A stretch of 64,000 nt of DNA from assembly GCF_029023725.1 (NCBI RefSeq), contig NZ_CP119075.1, positions 801,501-865,500 of the forward strand, given 5' to 3'. Source of the stretch: Synoicihabitans lomoniglobus. Its GTDB lineage: Bacteria; Verrucomicrobiota; Verrucomicrobiia; Opitutales; Opitutaceae. Of the stretch, positions 1 through 10,000 are shown piece by piece; within the stretch, counting starts at the first letter, position 1; every line of letters starts with the position of its first letter. Position numbers and translations under genes: made by a program. The notes beneath the pieces were generated by a model. It did not search any database and had not been told where the DNA came from. It saw only the letters and a program-made list of their open reading frames with translations.

Positions 1-1593
1 CATGAAGATGAGATCCCAAGTCTCAGCGGTGGCTCGGGCGACGGCTTCTTTGCCATCGCGCACAGCGGTCACTTCGTAACCGAGCAAGGCCATCATCTTG
101 CGAATGACGATGTGGTTCACGGCATCATCGTCGGCGACGAGGATGCGCACCCCGCGGGGCGATCGCACGGTGGAATCGGCGGGGGCGGATAAGGCTTCCT
201 CGTGTTCGCCGACAACGGGAAGGTCTATTTCAAAGGAAAAATTCGATCCCTTGCCCGGCGTGCTTTCGACCGTGATATTCCCGCCCATATGTCTGACGAG
301 TCGTTGCGAAATGGCCAATCCCAGTCCGGAGCCGCCGTAGCGTCGCGTGGTGGACGTGTCGGCCTGACTGAAGTTCTTGAACAACCGGTGGAGGGAGTCG
401 GCGGGTATGCCGATGCCGGTGTCGGACACGGCGAACGCCAAACGAGCGGTCGGCGCGGATCCTTTGGCTCTGGGCTGACCGCGCACGGTGACATCGATGG
501 AGCCGCGTTCCGTGAACTTGATGGCATTGCCCACGAGGTTGACCAACACCTGCCGCAACCGCAGGGGATCCCCGTCGACGCGAGTCGGCACGTGGTCATC
601 GAGTGAGGAGTGGATATCGATGTGTTTGGCGGTGGCTTGGGCGGAGAGCAGGGCGATGACCTCGGCGACCAGCTGGTGCGGATCAAATTCCACGTTTTCG
701 AATTCCAACTCGCCGGCCTCGATGCGGGAAAGGTCGAGAATGTCGTTGAGGAGGCGCAGGAGTGAATCGGCGGAATTGGCGGCAATTTCGATTTGCTGCG
801 CCTGGGTGGGGGTGGGGGAGCTGTGCCGCAGGATGTCGAGCATGCCGATCACACCGTTCATGGGCGTGCGGATTTCGTGACTCATGATGGCGAGAAAATC
901 GCTTTTGGCCCGATTGGCGGCTTCCGCCCGGTCTTTGGCGACACTCAAGGTTTCGACGAGAGCTTCCTTCTCAAAATTAAGGCCGTGCAGCTTGACCAAA
1001 TCCTGTCGGTGCGACGTTGCGATCCGTGTCAGAAACATTGCGTAGACAACCACACACAGGGCCAGGGTCAGGCTGCCCGATTCCTGCCACATGAAAAACT
1101 GAACCAAAATGGGGCCGAGGGACGTGGCGGCGTAGATGGGGTAGGCCAACTTGACCGAGGACAAGGAGCGGGCGGCTCCGGAGTTGAGGCCACCCACGGC
1201 CAGGACCGCGAGGATTTTTGGGAGTATCGCGTCCATCCCCATGAAATACCACCCGCCAAGGCCCCACAATAAACTGGTGACGCCGACCTCCCAAATGAAG
1301 CGTCGTCGCCAGCGCGGGAGGGCTTCGTCCGGCGGAGTCTGTTTAAAAAAGCTCCGGTAGCCGAAAGTGCGCACCGTGGTGACCAACAGCAGGGCCCCGA
1401 GCCAGACCCAAGGAAACGAATCCGTGAAATAACTCCACGTGCCAAAGATCAGCAGCACGGCGAGGGCGAAGTTGGAGAAAAGACCGAATCCGGCGGAGCG
1501 GTAAAGCAACCGGGTCAACTCCGCCTCGACCAACGCGGAAATGTCTCTGGGTGGCAGGATTGCCTCCTTTGCTGATGGGGATTCCGATGCCAT
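1..1593 (-). CDS. Membrane-bound hybrid sensor histidine kinase (3' end outside window)
   Basis: Only the first 531 codons are present; the gene continues past base 1. It starts at the ATG whose complement is 1591-1593. Residues 1-180 are hydrophobic and arginine-flanked, giving several membrane segments. They are followed by a short linker and a HisKA dimerisation domain with the H-box SHEIRTPMN (phospho-acceptor His239). The HATPase_c domain follows, with N-box [16 protein letters not shown] and the G2 box GSGLGLAI. A receiver domain opens near residue 482 with ILVADDD. The window ends just before the expected phospho-acceptor Asp. No periplasmic ligand domain is obvious, so the signal probably acts through the membrane part. 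The gene diverges from mpgS, which raises but does not prove a link to osmotic control. Family assignment is secure; the ligand is unknown. Confidence 0.9.
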   Translation of the reverse strand, partial: MASESPSAKEAILPPRDISALVEAELTRLLYRSAGFGLFSNFALAVLLIFGTWSYFTDSFPWVWLGALLLVTTVRTFGYRSFFKQTPPDEALPRWRRRFIWEVGVTSLLWGLGGWYFMGMDAILPKILAVLAVGGLNSGAARSLSSVKLAYPIYAATSLGPILVQFFMWQESGSLTLALCVVVYAMFLTRIATSHRQDLVKLHGLNFEKEALVETLSVAKDRAEAANRAKSDFLAIMSHEIRTPMNGVIGMLDILRHSSPTPTQAQQIEIAANSADSLLRLLNDILDLSRIEAGELEFENVEFDPHQLVAEVIALLSAQATAKHIDIHSSLDDHVPTRVDGDPLRLRQVLVNLVGNAIKFTERGSIDVTVRGQPRAKGSAPTARLAFAVSDTGIGIPADSLHRLFKNFSQADTSTTRRYGGSGLGLAISQRLVRHMGGNITVESTPGKGSNFSFEIDLPVVGEHEEALSAPADSTVRSPRGVRILVADDDAVNHIVIRKMMALLGYEVTAVRDGKEAVARATAETWDLIFM

Positions 1594-1768
1594 GTCCGTG
1601 TATCAGAACAGAGGCTACGAAGGTAAGCGCAAGGGGATTTAGACGGCGGGGGGGAGGCCGCTGGCACCCAATCTGCTGAATAGGCTATTATGCATCGTTC
1701 TCATTCCAATTTATTGGTTGGTCGCCCGGAAAAGGGGCTGCCGATCGTCAACCAAGAGGTGTCATCAT

Positions 1769-3040
1769 ATGCGGATTGAATCCCCCCGTGAATTCGAGCG
1801 TCTGGGTGCAGTTCGCATCTACGGCCTGCAAAAAGTCTATGAACTCGACGCTGGCCCCGACTCGGCCACGCAGGAAGAAGAAGATTCCGTGGTGCGTCGC
1901 GTGTCCTCGGAGGCGATCAATTCGATCGAGCGGCAGATGGCGATCGTGGTGCCCGTGCGCAACGAACGGCTGAAACTCATCGAAGGCGTGCTCGTGGGCA
2001 TACCGCACGATTGTTTGGTGATTGTGGTATCCAACAGCCCGCGGGAGCCGGTCGACAAATTTTACCTCGAACAGGAAGCCATCAAAAACTACTGCCGGTT
2101 CACGCGTAAACAGGTGGTGGTGGTGCACCAGAAGGACCCGGGGATCGCGGCGGCGTTTGCCGCCGCCGGCTACACCGAGATCCTCGACGACAAGGACTTG
2201 GTGCGCAACGGCAAGGCCGAGGGCATGATCATGGGAACGATCCTCGCCAAATTGATGGGTCGCAAATACGTCGGTTTCGTCGACAGCGACAACTACTTCC
2301 CGGGCGCGGTAAACGAATACGTGAAGGAATACGCCGCCGGGTTTCACATCAACCAGAGCGACTATTCCATGGTGCGCATTTCCTGGCATTCGAAACCAAA
2401 GGTCGTGGAAAATTCGCTCTACTTCGCCAAATGGGGCCGCAGTTCGCGCCACTCCAACATGTTTCTCAACCGGTTGGTCGGGCATCACACCGGCTTCGAG
2501 ACCGAGATCGTCAAGACCGGCAACGCCGGCGAACACGCTCTCACCGTCGAGCTGGCGATGGGCATCGACTACGCCACGGGCTACGCGGTCGAGACATTTC
2601 ACTACGTGCACTTGTTGGAAAAATACGGAGCGATTCTGGGCGAAGGGGATGATGCGTCGGCCCCCGCGAGTGACATGCACCACAAGGTCAAGATCAGCCA
2701 AATCGAGTCGCGGAATCCCCACCTGCATGAGTCCAAGGGCGATGAACATGTCGAGGACATGATCGCGGCCTCCCTGAGCACCATCTATCACTCCCGACTG
2801 TGCCCCGAGTCTCTGCGCGAGGAAATCGAGCAAGACCTGCAACGTCGCCACTACCTCAAGGAAGGCGATCAACTGGCACCCATGCGCGTCTACAAGAGTC
2901 TTGATCGCATGGACTTCAATGTCTTCGGCGACAAAGCCAGCGCCGTGATCAAGGTGTCGGGTCAAACCCACACCACGGTCGCGCCGGGAGCCACTGCTTC
3001 CGCGCCCGCCGCCGCCTCGACGTCGTCTTCGTCCGCATGA
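1769..3040 (+). CDS. mpgS: Mannosyl-3-phosphoglycerate synthase (GT55 family)
   Basis: Transfers mannose from GDP-mannose to 3-phosphoglycerate, the first step of the two-step route to the compatible solute mannosylglycerate. The protein is 423 residues, close to the archaeal and Thermus enzymes. Visible hallmarks are MAIVVPVRNE, a QKDPG block, the FVDSDNYFPGAVNEYVK segment with the metal-binding DxD near residue 172, WGRSSRHSN, TGNAGEHAL and a late AASLSTIYHS stretch. I chose the ATG at 1769 because an AAGAGGT ribosome site lies 8 bases upstream and the archaeal enzymes begin at the same point; an upstream in-frame start at 1718 would add an unrelated basic tail. The last 25 residues are Ala/Ser/Thr-rich and probably disordered. 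The stop overlaps the start of mpgP (ATGA), so translation is coupled. Confidence 0.95.
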   Translation: MRIESPREFERLGAVRIYGLQKVYELDAGPDSATQEEEDSVVRRVSSEAINSIERQMAIVVPVRNERLKLIEGVLVGIPHDCLVIVVSNSPREPVDKFYLEQEAIKNYCRFTRKQVVVVHQKDPGIAAAFAAAGYTEILDDKDLVRNGKAEGMIMGTILAKLMGRKYVGFVDSDNYFPGAVNEYVKEYAAGFHINQSDYSMVRISWHSKPKVVENSLYFAKWGRSSRHSNMFLNRLVGHHTGFETEIVKTGNAGEHALTVELAMGIDYATGYAVETFHYVHLLEKYGAILGEGDDASAPASDMHHKVKISQIESRNPHLHESKGDEHVEDMIAASLSTIYHSRLCPESLREEIEQDLQRRHYLKEGDQLAPMRVYKSLDRMDFNVFGDKASAVIKVSGQTHTTVAPGATASAPAAASTSSSSA

Positions 3041-3906
3041 CCACGTGCTTTGATCACGGTAGTCCGTGGTTGGTATTCACCGACCTGGATGGAACGCTGC
3101 TGGACTGGAGCAATTATTCTCCCGCGATCGCGCGGCCGGCCATGTTGCGCTTGCGCGAATTGGGCGTGCCCGTGGTGTTCTGCTCGTCCAAGACGGCGAC
3201 GGAGCAGCGGGCCTTGCGGCAGGAGCTCGGCATTCGCTCCATCCCCAGTATCGTGGAGAACGGCGCGGCCATTATCGTGCCGGACTCCGCCGGATTGCCG
3301 ACTGGACACTGGGATGAAGCTCCCGGCGAGCCGGGCCGGCGCGTGCTGGTCCTCGGATTGCGCCTCGATGAAGTGCAGGCGCGTTTGGCACGCGTGCGCG
3401 CCAGAACGGGACTGCCGTTGTTGGGCTATCGCGACATTGACGACGCCAAACTGGTTGAACTCACGGGCCTCAGTCCGTCAGCCGCCCATCGGGCCCGCCA
3501 ACGTGATTACAGCGAAACTTTGATCGAGGAACTGCCGCACGAAACGTGGAATCTGCTGCGGGACGAGTTTGCCGCCGAAGGGTTGGAGTGCCGTCACGGT
3601 GGGCGCTTTCATACCGTCACCGGGGCGGGCACGGACAAAGGAAAGGCCGTTAAAACGATCCTGGAACTTTATGAGCGGGCGTATGAACGACCGGTCAAAT
3701 CCATTGGCCTGGGCGACAGTGCCAATGATGCGCCGTTGCTGGCCGCGGTGACGCGACCGTTTCTGGTCGCACGCGAGGACGGGACCTGGGCGAATCTGCG
3801 CATCGACGGCATGGAACGCATCGGCGGGCGGGGACCCTACGGGTGGGTCGAAGCGATCGACCTGATTCTCAGTGAAGCGGGAGACCAGGGCGCGGGCGCA
3901 GCTTAG
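3037..3906 (+). CDS. mpgP: Mannosyl-3-phosphoglycerate phosphatase (HAD family)
   Basis: Removes the phosphate from mannosyl-3-phosphoglycerate to give mannosylglycerate, completing the pathway begun by mpgS. It is a 289-residue HAD-superfamily protein of the Cof/MPGP type. Motif I is FTDLDGTLLD, with Asp nucleophile and Asp general acid. Motif II is the Ser in VVFCSSKT, a lysine is found in GTDKGKAV, and motif IV is GLGDSANDAPLL. Its ATG lies inside the mpgS stop codon (4-base overlap), as expected for a dedicated two-gene operon. No further gene follows on this strand, and the next gene converges from the minus strand. Assignment rests on both sequence and context. Confidence 0.93.
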   Translation: MTTCFDHGSPWLVFTDLDGTLLDWSNYSPAIARPAMLRLRELGVPVVFCSSKTATEQRALRQELGIRSIPSIVENGAAIIVPDSAGLPTGHWDEAPGEPGRRVLVLGLRLDEVQARLARVRARTGLPLLGYRDIDDAKLVELTGLSPSAAHRARQRDYSETLIEELPHETWNLLRDEFAAEGLECRHGGRFHTVTGAGTDKGKAVKTILELYERAYERPVKSIGLGDSANDAPLLAAVTRPFLVAREDGTWANLRIDGMERIGGRGPYGWVEAIDLILSEAGDQGAGAA

Positions 3907-3925
3907 CAGCCGGTCTCGATGACCG

Positions 3926-3949
3926 AAAAAATCCCCGAGCTTTTCGGGG
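3926..3949 (-). terminator. Rho-independent terminator of the giant repeat-protein gene
   Basis: Read on the minus strand, a CCCCGA/TCGGGG hairpin (3933-3949) with a short loop is followed by a run of six U. It lies about 54 bases past the stop of the 4004-11419 gene, between convergent genes. There is no T-run on the plus strand, so it should act on the minus-strand transcript. Confidence 0.75.
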
Positions 3950-4003
3950 TGCCACAGTGTGACGGTGCCGCGGGGCGCGCGATCCTCGGCTCCGCTCGCC
4001 TGG

Positions 4004-7000
4004 TTACGACCGACGGCGGCGGCGGGTCTTCCAGCCGATGAGGCTCAATCCGGTGATCATGAGCGCCCAGGTGGAGGGCTCGGGAACCGGGGTAAACTCG
4101 AAGTTGCTCAGGATCACGCTATTGGCGTCGAAGACGCTCGACGCGCCGTAGTTGACCACGAATGAACGTTGCAGGTCGGCCGTGTAGAGACGGTTGCCAT
4201 TGGCGATGTTGGCGAAGGTGCCGGTGAGGTTGGCCGCCGTGTAGATCGTGAACATGTCGGTCGTGATGGGGTCGACCGAGGCGAGAAAGTCCAAACTGAG
4301 GTTTCCGTCGAGCGTGAGGTTGCCGGAGACCGAGACCAAGTCGGCTTGGATCGGGGAGGCGGCGGTATCGATCTCGAACAGTGAGTTGGCGGAGGACGCC
4401 AACGTGAGATCGCCGACGATGTTGAGCGAACCCACGCTGTTGCCGGGAGCGATCGCACCCTTGATTTCAACGTCGCCGGTGAAGGTGCCGTTGCCCGCGA
4501 GCTTGGAGGACGTGCCGAATTCGATGGGCGAGGCGAACGTAATGGTGCCCGACCCGAGGGCGAGGGTGCCCATCATGTCCACCGTGCTGCCGAAGTGAAG
4601 GGTGCCCGATTCCGCGAGCAGCGTGCCGTGATTGATGACCGGCACGTCGATCGTTGTGGTGCCACTGCCACCGGTTTTGACGATCGCTCCGGTGCTCCCC
4701 ACGTAGATCTCGGCCGAGCCGGTGTTGGCCAACGTGCCATCGGTGCCGATGGTGAGATCGCCGTCGAGATCGAGGGGAACGCTCAGGTTGAGGTCGCCTG
4801 TGTTCCACGCGAGTTCGCCGTCTGCGGAGACGTTGATCTCGCGGTTGATGGTGTTGCCGGAAGGATTGGCCAGACCGAGGCTGCCGTCGGCGTCGATCGT
4901 GGTGGTGCCCGCGCTGTCGAGGGTGCCACCGGTCATGTTGATCCGACCGGTAATGCTGTGGGTGCCGGCGACGGTGCCGCCCGAGACGGTGGCATGCGCG
5001 CCGAGATTAACCGAGTCGTTGAGCGTGAAAGTGCCGGCGGTGAGATTGAGGTTACCGCCGTTGGTGACGACTACGCCGTTATCGAAATTGAACCCGTCGT
5101 TAATGTTGAGGGTCGAGTCCGACCAGATGTCCACGGTCGCATCCTTCAGGGAGCCGCCAGCGTTCAGATTCATCGTGCCGGTCTGAACTTCCAGATAGCC
5201 CTTTGCATTCAGAGGGACGTTAAAATTGGTGATGCCCGACGTTTCGGTTTTGATGACTGCGCCGTCACTGGCGATAGCGTAAGTGGACTCGACGGAAGAA
5301 AAAGTGCCGTCGGTTTCGATGCGGAACTGGCCGCTTTCGGCAATCGTGAGGCCACCGGTCACCGCGATGTCACCAGCGGTCCAAGCGAGGGTGCCTTCGA
5401 CGGTGAAGTCGGTGTCGACGGCGTTGGTCACGCTGTTAGCGAGTTCGAGAGTTCCCGCGGTGGTGATGACGGTCGAATCCGAGTTGATCGATCCACCGGT
5501 CCACGTGAGGTTTCCGGAGAGTGCGAAGTCAGTGTTGGTAAGGAGACTGCCGCCCGAGAGGGTGGCGTGTTGGCCAAAATTGATCGCATCAGGCACCGAG
5601 AAGGTGCCGGCATTGAAATTAACCGTGCCACCGTTTTGGAAGGTGGTGTCGGCGTCGCCGAATATGAACAAACCGGATGGGTTATCGAAGTTCAAGGTGG
5701 CCCCGGCCCAGACGTCGAAAAGCGCGCTATTGAACCCGCCGCTGTCGATGAGATCTACGGTGCCGGTATGCACTTCAAAGCGTCCGCCGTCGACCGCGAC
5801 GTGGACGTCGAGCGTGGTGGTGCCAGTGCCACCGGTTTTGCGGAAATCGCCATTGATGACAAGGAATCCACCGCTGCCGAGATCGTTGGACAGGGTGTTG
5901 TCACTCTGTGCGGTCATGAGCCCGTCGATGATAAACCCGGAGTCGTTACCGAGGGTGTCGATATCTCCCGCCGTCCAGTCGAGTAAAGCTCCTGACTCGA
6001 TGGTGATGGTGGAACTGGTGAGTTCCAAAGTGGCGGTCTCGATCAGGGCTTCGGCCTCCGCGAGAACGGAGATTTTGCTGCCGGAAGCAATGGAGCCGCC
6101 GTATATTTCGAGGCCGCGCGCGATTTCCAACCCGGTCGTGTCAAGGGTGCCATCCTCGAGCACGAGATCAACCGCGAGGTTGCCTTCGATTTCGAGTGTG
6201 CCGCCTTCAACCACCAGCAAACCGTCGCCTTCGAAGATGGATGCGTCCGGTGCCGTGGTGGTGCCACCGGCTATCACCAGTTCGTGGTCGTCGAAGTATT
6301 CTTCGCTCCTCGGTTCCTCGATGACCACCGCGGTTTCGAACGTCGCCGGTGGAATGTAAAGGTCGCCGTAGCCTAACTTGACTGCGCTGCCGGATGCGAG
6401 CGTGGCATCGGCGGTCAAAACCAGCACGCCGTTTTCGATATCGATCGTGCCATTGTTTTCCAACGGCACCGCAATGGTGGTCCGACCCGAGCCGTAGGTC
6501 TTGGCCAGAGTCCCGTTGTTTACGAGCGTTTGCGCTGCAATGGAATCTCCCGGCGCGATACTGATCGGGGTGGTGATGCTGATCTCACCATGATTGATGA
6601 TTTGAGCGGTGTCGGTGAGGTAGATATCGGCGGCGTTCCATTGCACGTAACCGAAGGATTCCACGGTCAGCGTCATATCATCGAGGAAGATATCGGAAGA
6701 CTCGTTGACAAAGAGGGAACCGGTGGTGCCCACGGTGAGGTCGTTGCCTTCGACCAGGCCGCCCGTGTTCAAGATGAGTTGGCCGGCGACCGTCACGGGG
6801 CCGTTGATGTCGCCGCCGTTGGTGGTGAGATTACCGGAAAGGATACCACTGGTGGTGAGCTCGCCGCCGTCGATGAAGTAATTGCCGTCGCCGGTAAGGC
6901 TGGCGAGGTCATCGAGGATGTAGTCGTCGTTGAAGTGAAGTTCGGACGACGTCGCCACTTTGAAGACACCCGTGGAAGAGGCGGTGCCGCCGTGCATGAT

Positions 7001-10000
7001 GAGCAGGGCACCGGACTGGATGTCCACCATCCCGTCGTTGTTGAAAAGAACCGCCATCTCGGTCGTGCCGGAACTGGTTTTGGTGTAGGTGCCGCTGCTG
7101 GTGTTGGTGAACAACCCGGCATTGCCGAGAGCCGTGTAGATGCTCACGGTGTCTGTTGAGTTCGCGGCGGCCTCATCGCTGAAGGTGCCTTGATTGGAAA
7201 AGGAGCTATCGGAGTTGAGTTGGAGGTCGTTGGCATCCCACACGGTGCTACCTGACGCCGTCACTGTGCGCTGGACCAGCTTGTTGGGGGAGGCGCTTTC
7301 CGCGCTGCTGGTGAAATGAAGTTGTCCGGTGGAACTCACGGTCGACTCTCCCGACTCCCAGGAGCTTTCGTAAAACGTGAGCGCGGATTCGATGTCATGA
7401 TCACCGGTCAGCGTGGAATCGGATACGATCATCCCACCTTCCGCCGATATTGTGCCGGTCAGTGAAACAGTGGATTCATTGCCGATCAGGTATTGTCCCG
7501 ACCCTTGGAGAGAGGCGGCGTCTTCGACCACGTAGTCGGATACGAATTGGAGACTGGATTGCTCCGCGACGGTCACGGAACTGGTCGACCCGAAAGTGCC
7601 GCCGCCGACCAAGGAGAGGTATCCGGCGTCCACGTCGATCGTGCCATGGTTGTGAAAGGGAATGAGATAGATCGAGCTACTCCCCCCGCTTTTGCGGTAG
7701 GTGCCACTCGAGCTGTTGGTGAACGACCCCAATCCACCCATAGAAGTAAACACGATTTCACCGGAGGGATATTCCAGTGTGAGGTTGTCGTTAAAAAGGC
7801 CGTTGTTGGTGATCGTGCTCGCGTGGTTCAACCCCAACCCGCCGCCGCTGGATAGCCAATTGATCGTGCCGTCGTTCACCACGTGGCGGTCGCTCATGGT
7901 ATGGGTGCCGAGTCCGGTGATATTCAAGACGGCCGTAGAGCCGATCGTGGTCGTGCCCGCGCCCCACGTGCCCCACTGCCACGCCATGGTCGAACCGATG
8001 TCGTGATTACCAACCAGGACGCCGTTCGCCAACAAGAGTTCACCGGCGTAGAATGAGCCTTCCGCGCTCGTCGTGCCGCCTTCGATCGCGAGGGTGCCGT
8101 TGCCGTAGAAACTGCCGAGGTTGGCGATCGAAAAATCGGAGATCAGCGAGAGCTTCGTTTGGTCGCCGAGATTGACGATGCTGTATTCGTCAATTGATCC
8201 AGAGCCGCTGAGTTGCATCACGCCTGCGTTGAGGTTGAGGGTCCCCTCGTGGACGAAGCTCGTCTGAATGTCTGTCGTGCCGCTACCGTCCTTGTGGTAG
8301 AAACCGGAGTTGGTGAAGCCGGAGCCGCCACTGAAGGCGTGGTTCTGGTCGAGCTGATCGTTGAAAGTGCCGAGATTGGAAAACGAGCCGTTGCTGTTCG
8401 TGTTCAGGTTGGCGTCGGCCCAATAAACGGTGCCTTCATTGATGATGTCGCGATTGAAGAAATAGGCGATGGAGCCGCCCGAGGGGCGGATGATCAGCGT
8501 GCCCTCGGAGTCGATGGTGGTGGTGTCTCCGTCGACGCTGGCCACCCAGTATCCACCGGCCCAATCGTAGATACCGCTGAGGGTGTTCGTGCCGTGGAGC
8601 TCGCCCCCGGTTTGTTGAAAATCGACGCTGATTTCACCGTCCATGGTCAATTCACCGCTCGTGAGTTGGTAGCCAAAGGAAGTGGAGGTCTCATCCGTCA
8701 CATCGAAGCTGTGAGTTCCATCCAAATCGTCGGTTTGGAGCTGGGACGCATCCACGATGTTGTAGTTGCTGTTGAATTGAATGAGTCCCGAGTCCCTTGC
8801 GATCATGGACCCGTAAGAGGTGTTCGTGCCGCCCCCGCTGAGGATGAGGGTGCCGTTTTGAACATCCAAGGTGGTGGGGGAACTGTTGTTGAAGGCGGTA
8901 TTAAAGGTGGTCGTGCCGGCGCCGGTTTTTTGGTAGGTGCCGCTGTTGTCGAAACTGGAACCTCCGTTGAAGGACTGGTTTTCGTCCAACACGTCGTAGA
9001 AATAGCCGTAGTTCGTGAAGGAACCGTTGGCGTTGGTGTTCAAATTGGCGTCGGACCAATAAACGGTGCCTAAGTTTACGATGTCGCGGTTGTTAAAGTA
9101 GGCGATGGAGCCCCCGCTGGGTCGGATTATCAGGGTTCCGTCGTAATTGATCGTGGTGGTTTCACCATCGGCATTGGCGTCCCAATCGCCGCCCGCCCAG
9201 TCGTAGAATCCATTCAACGTGTGCGTGCCATCGAGTTCACCGCCGGTTTGATGGAAGTTGACCGAGAGGTTGCCGTCCATGGTCAGCTCGCCGCCGGTCA
9301 GTTTGTAACCATAGGCGATGGACGCTTCGCTGTTGGGAATGAAGAAACGGTGCGATTCATCCAACTCAGAGGTTTGCAGTCCGGAGGCATTGAGGATGCT
9401 GTAGATGCTGTTGAACTGGATCAGACCAGCGTCGCGGGCATACATTGAACCGTAGCTGTAGTTGGTGCCACCGCCATTGAGGACGAGGGTGCCGTTGCGC
9501 ACATCCAAGGTGGTGGGGGAGCTGTTGTTGAAGGCGCTGTTGAAGGTGGTGATGCCTGCGCCCGTCTTCCGGTAAGTGCCGCTGTTGTGGAAACCGGAAC
9601 CGCCATTGACGGACTGGTTTTCGTCCAACTGATCGTAGAAGAAGCCGTAGTTCGTAAACGATCCGTTGGCGTTGGTGTTCAGGTTGGCATCGGTCCAGTA
9701 GACATCGCCGTAATTGATGATATCACGGTTGTTGAAGTAGGCGATGGAGCCGCCGCTGGGGCGAATAATCAGGGTGCCACCGTAACCGATGGTGGTGGTC
9801 GCGCCGTCGGCGTTGGCGTCCCAGTCGCCCCCGGCCCAGTCGTAGTTGCCGCTCAACGTATGCGTGCCGTCCAGCTCGCCGCCGGTTTGCTGCATTTGTG
9901 CCGAAAGCACGCCCTCCAGCGTGAGTTCGCCGCCGGTCAATTGATAGCCGAAGTAGACGCTCAAGTCATCGATGGCCGGAACCACAAAACTATGGGAGCC

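Noticed and set aside
1748..2971. 407-codon minus-strand open frame opposite mpgS
   Set aside because: mpgS on the plus strand carries clear family motifs; the antisense frame has none and is a GC-rich shadow.
4595..5986. Long plus-strand open frame opposite the giant gene
   Set aside because: It is a frame shadow of the repeat protein on the other strand; its translation has no domain and follows the repeat composition.
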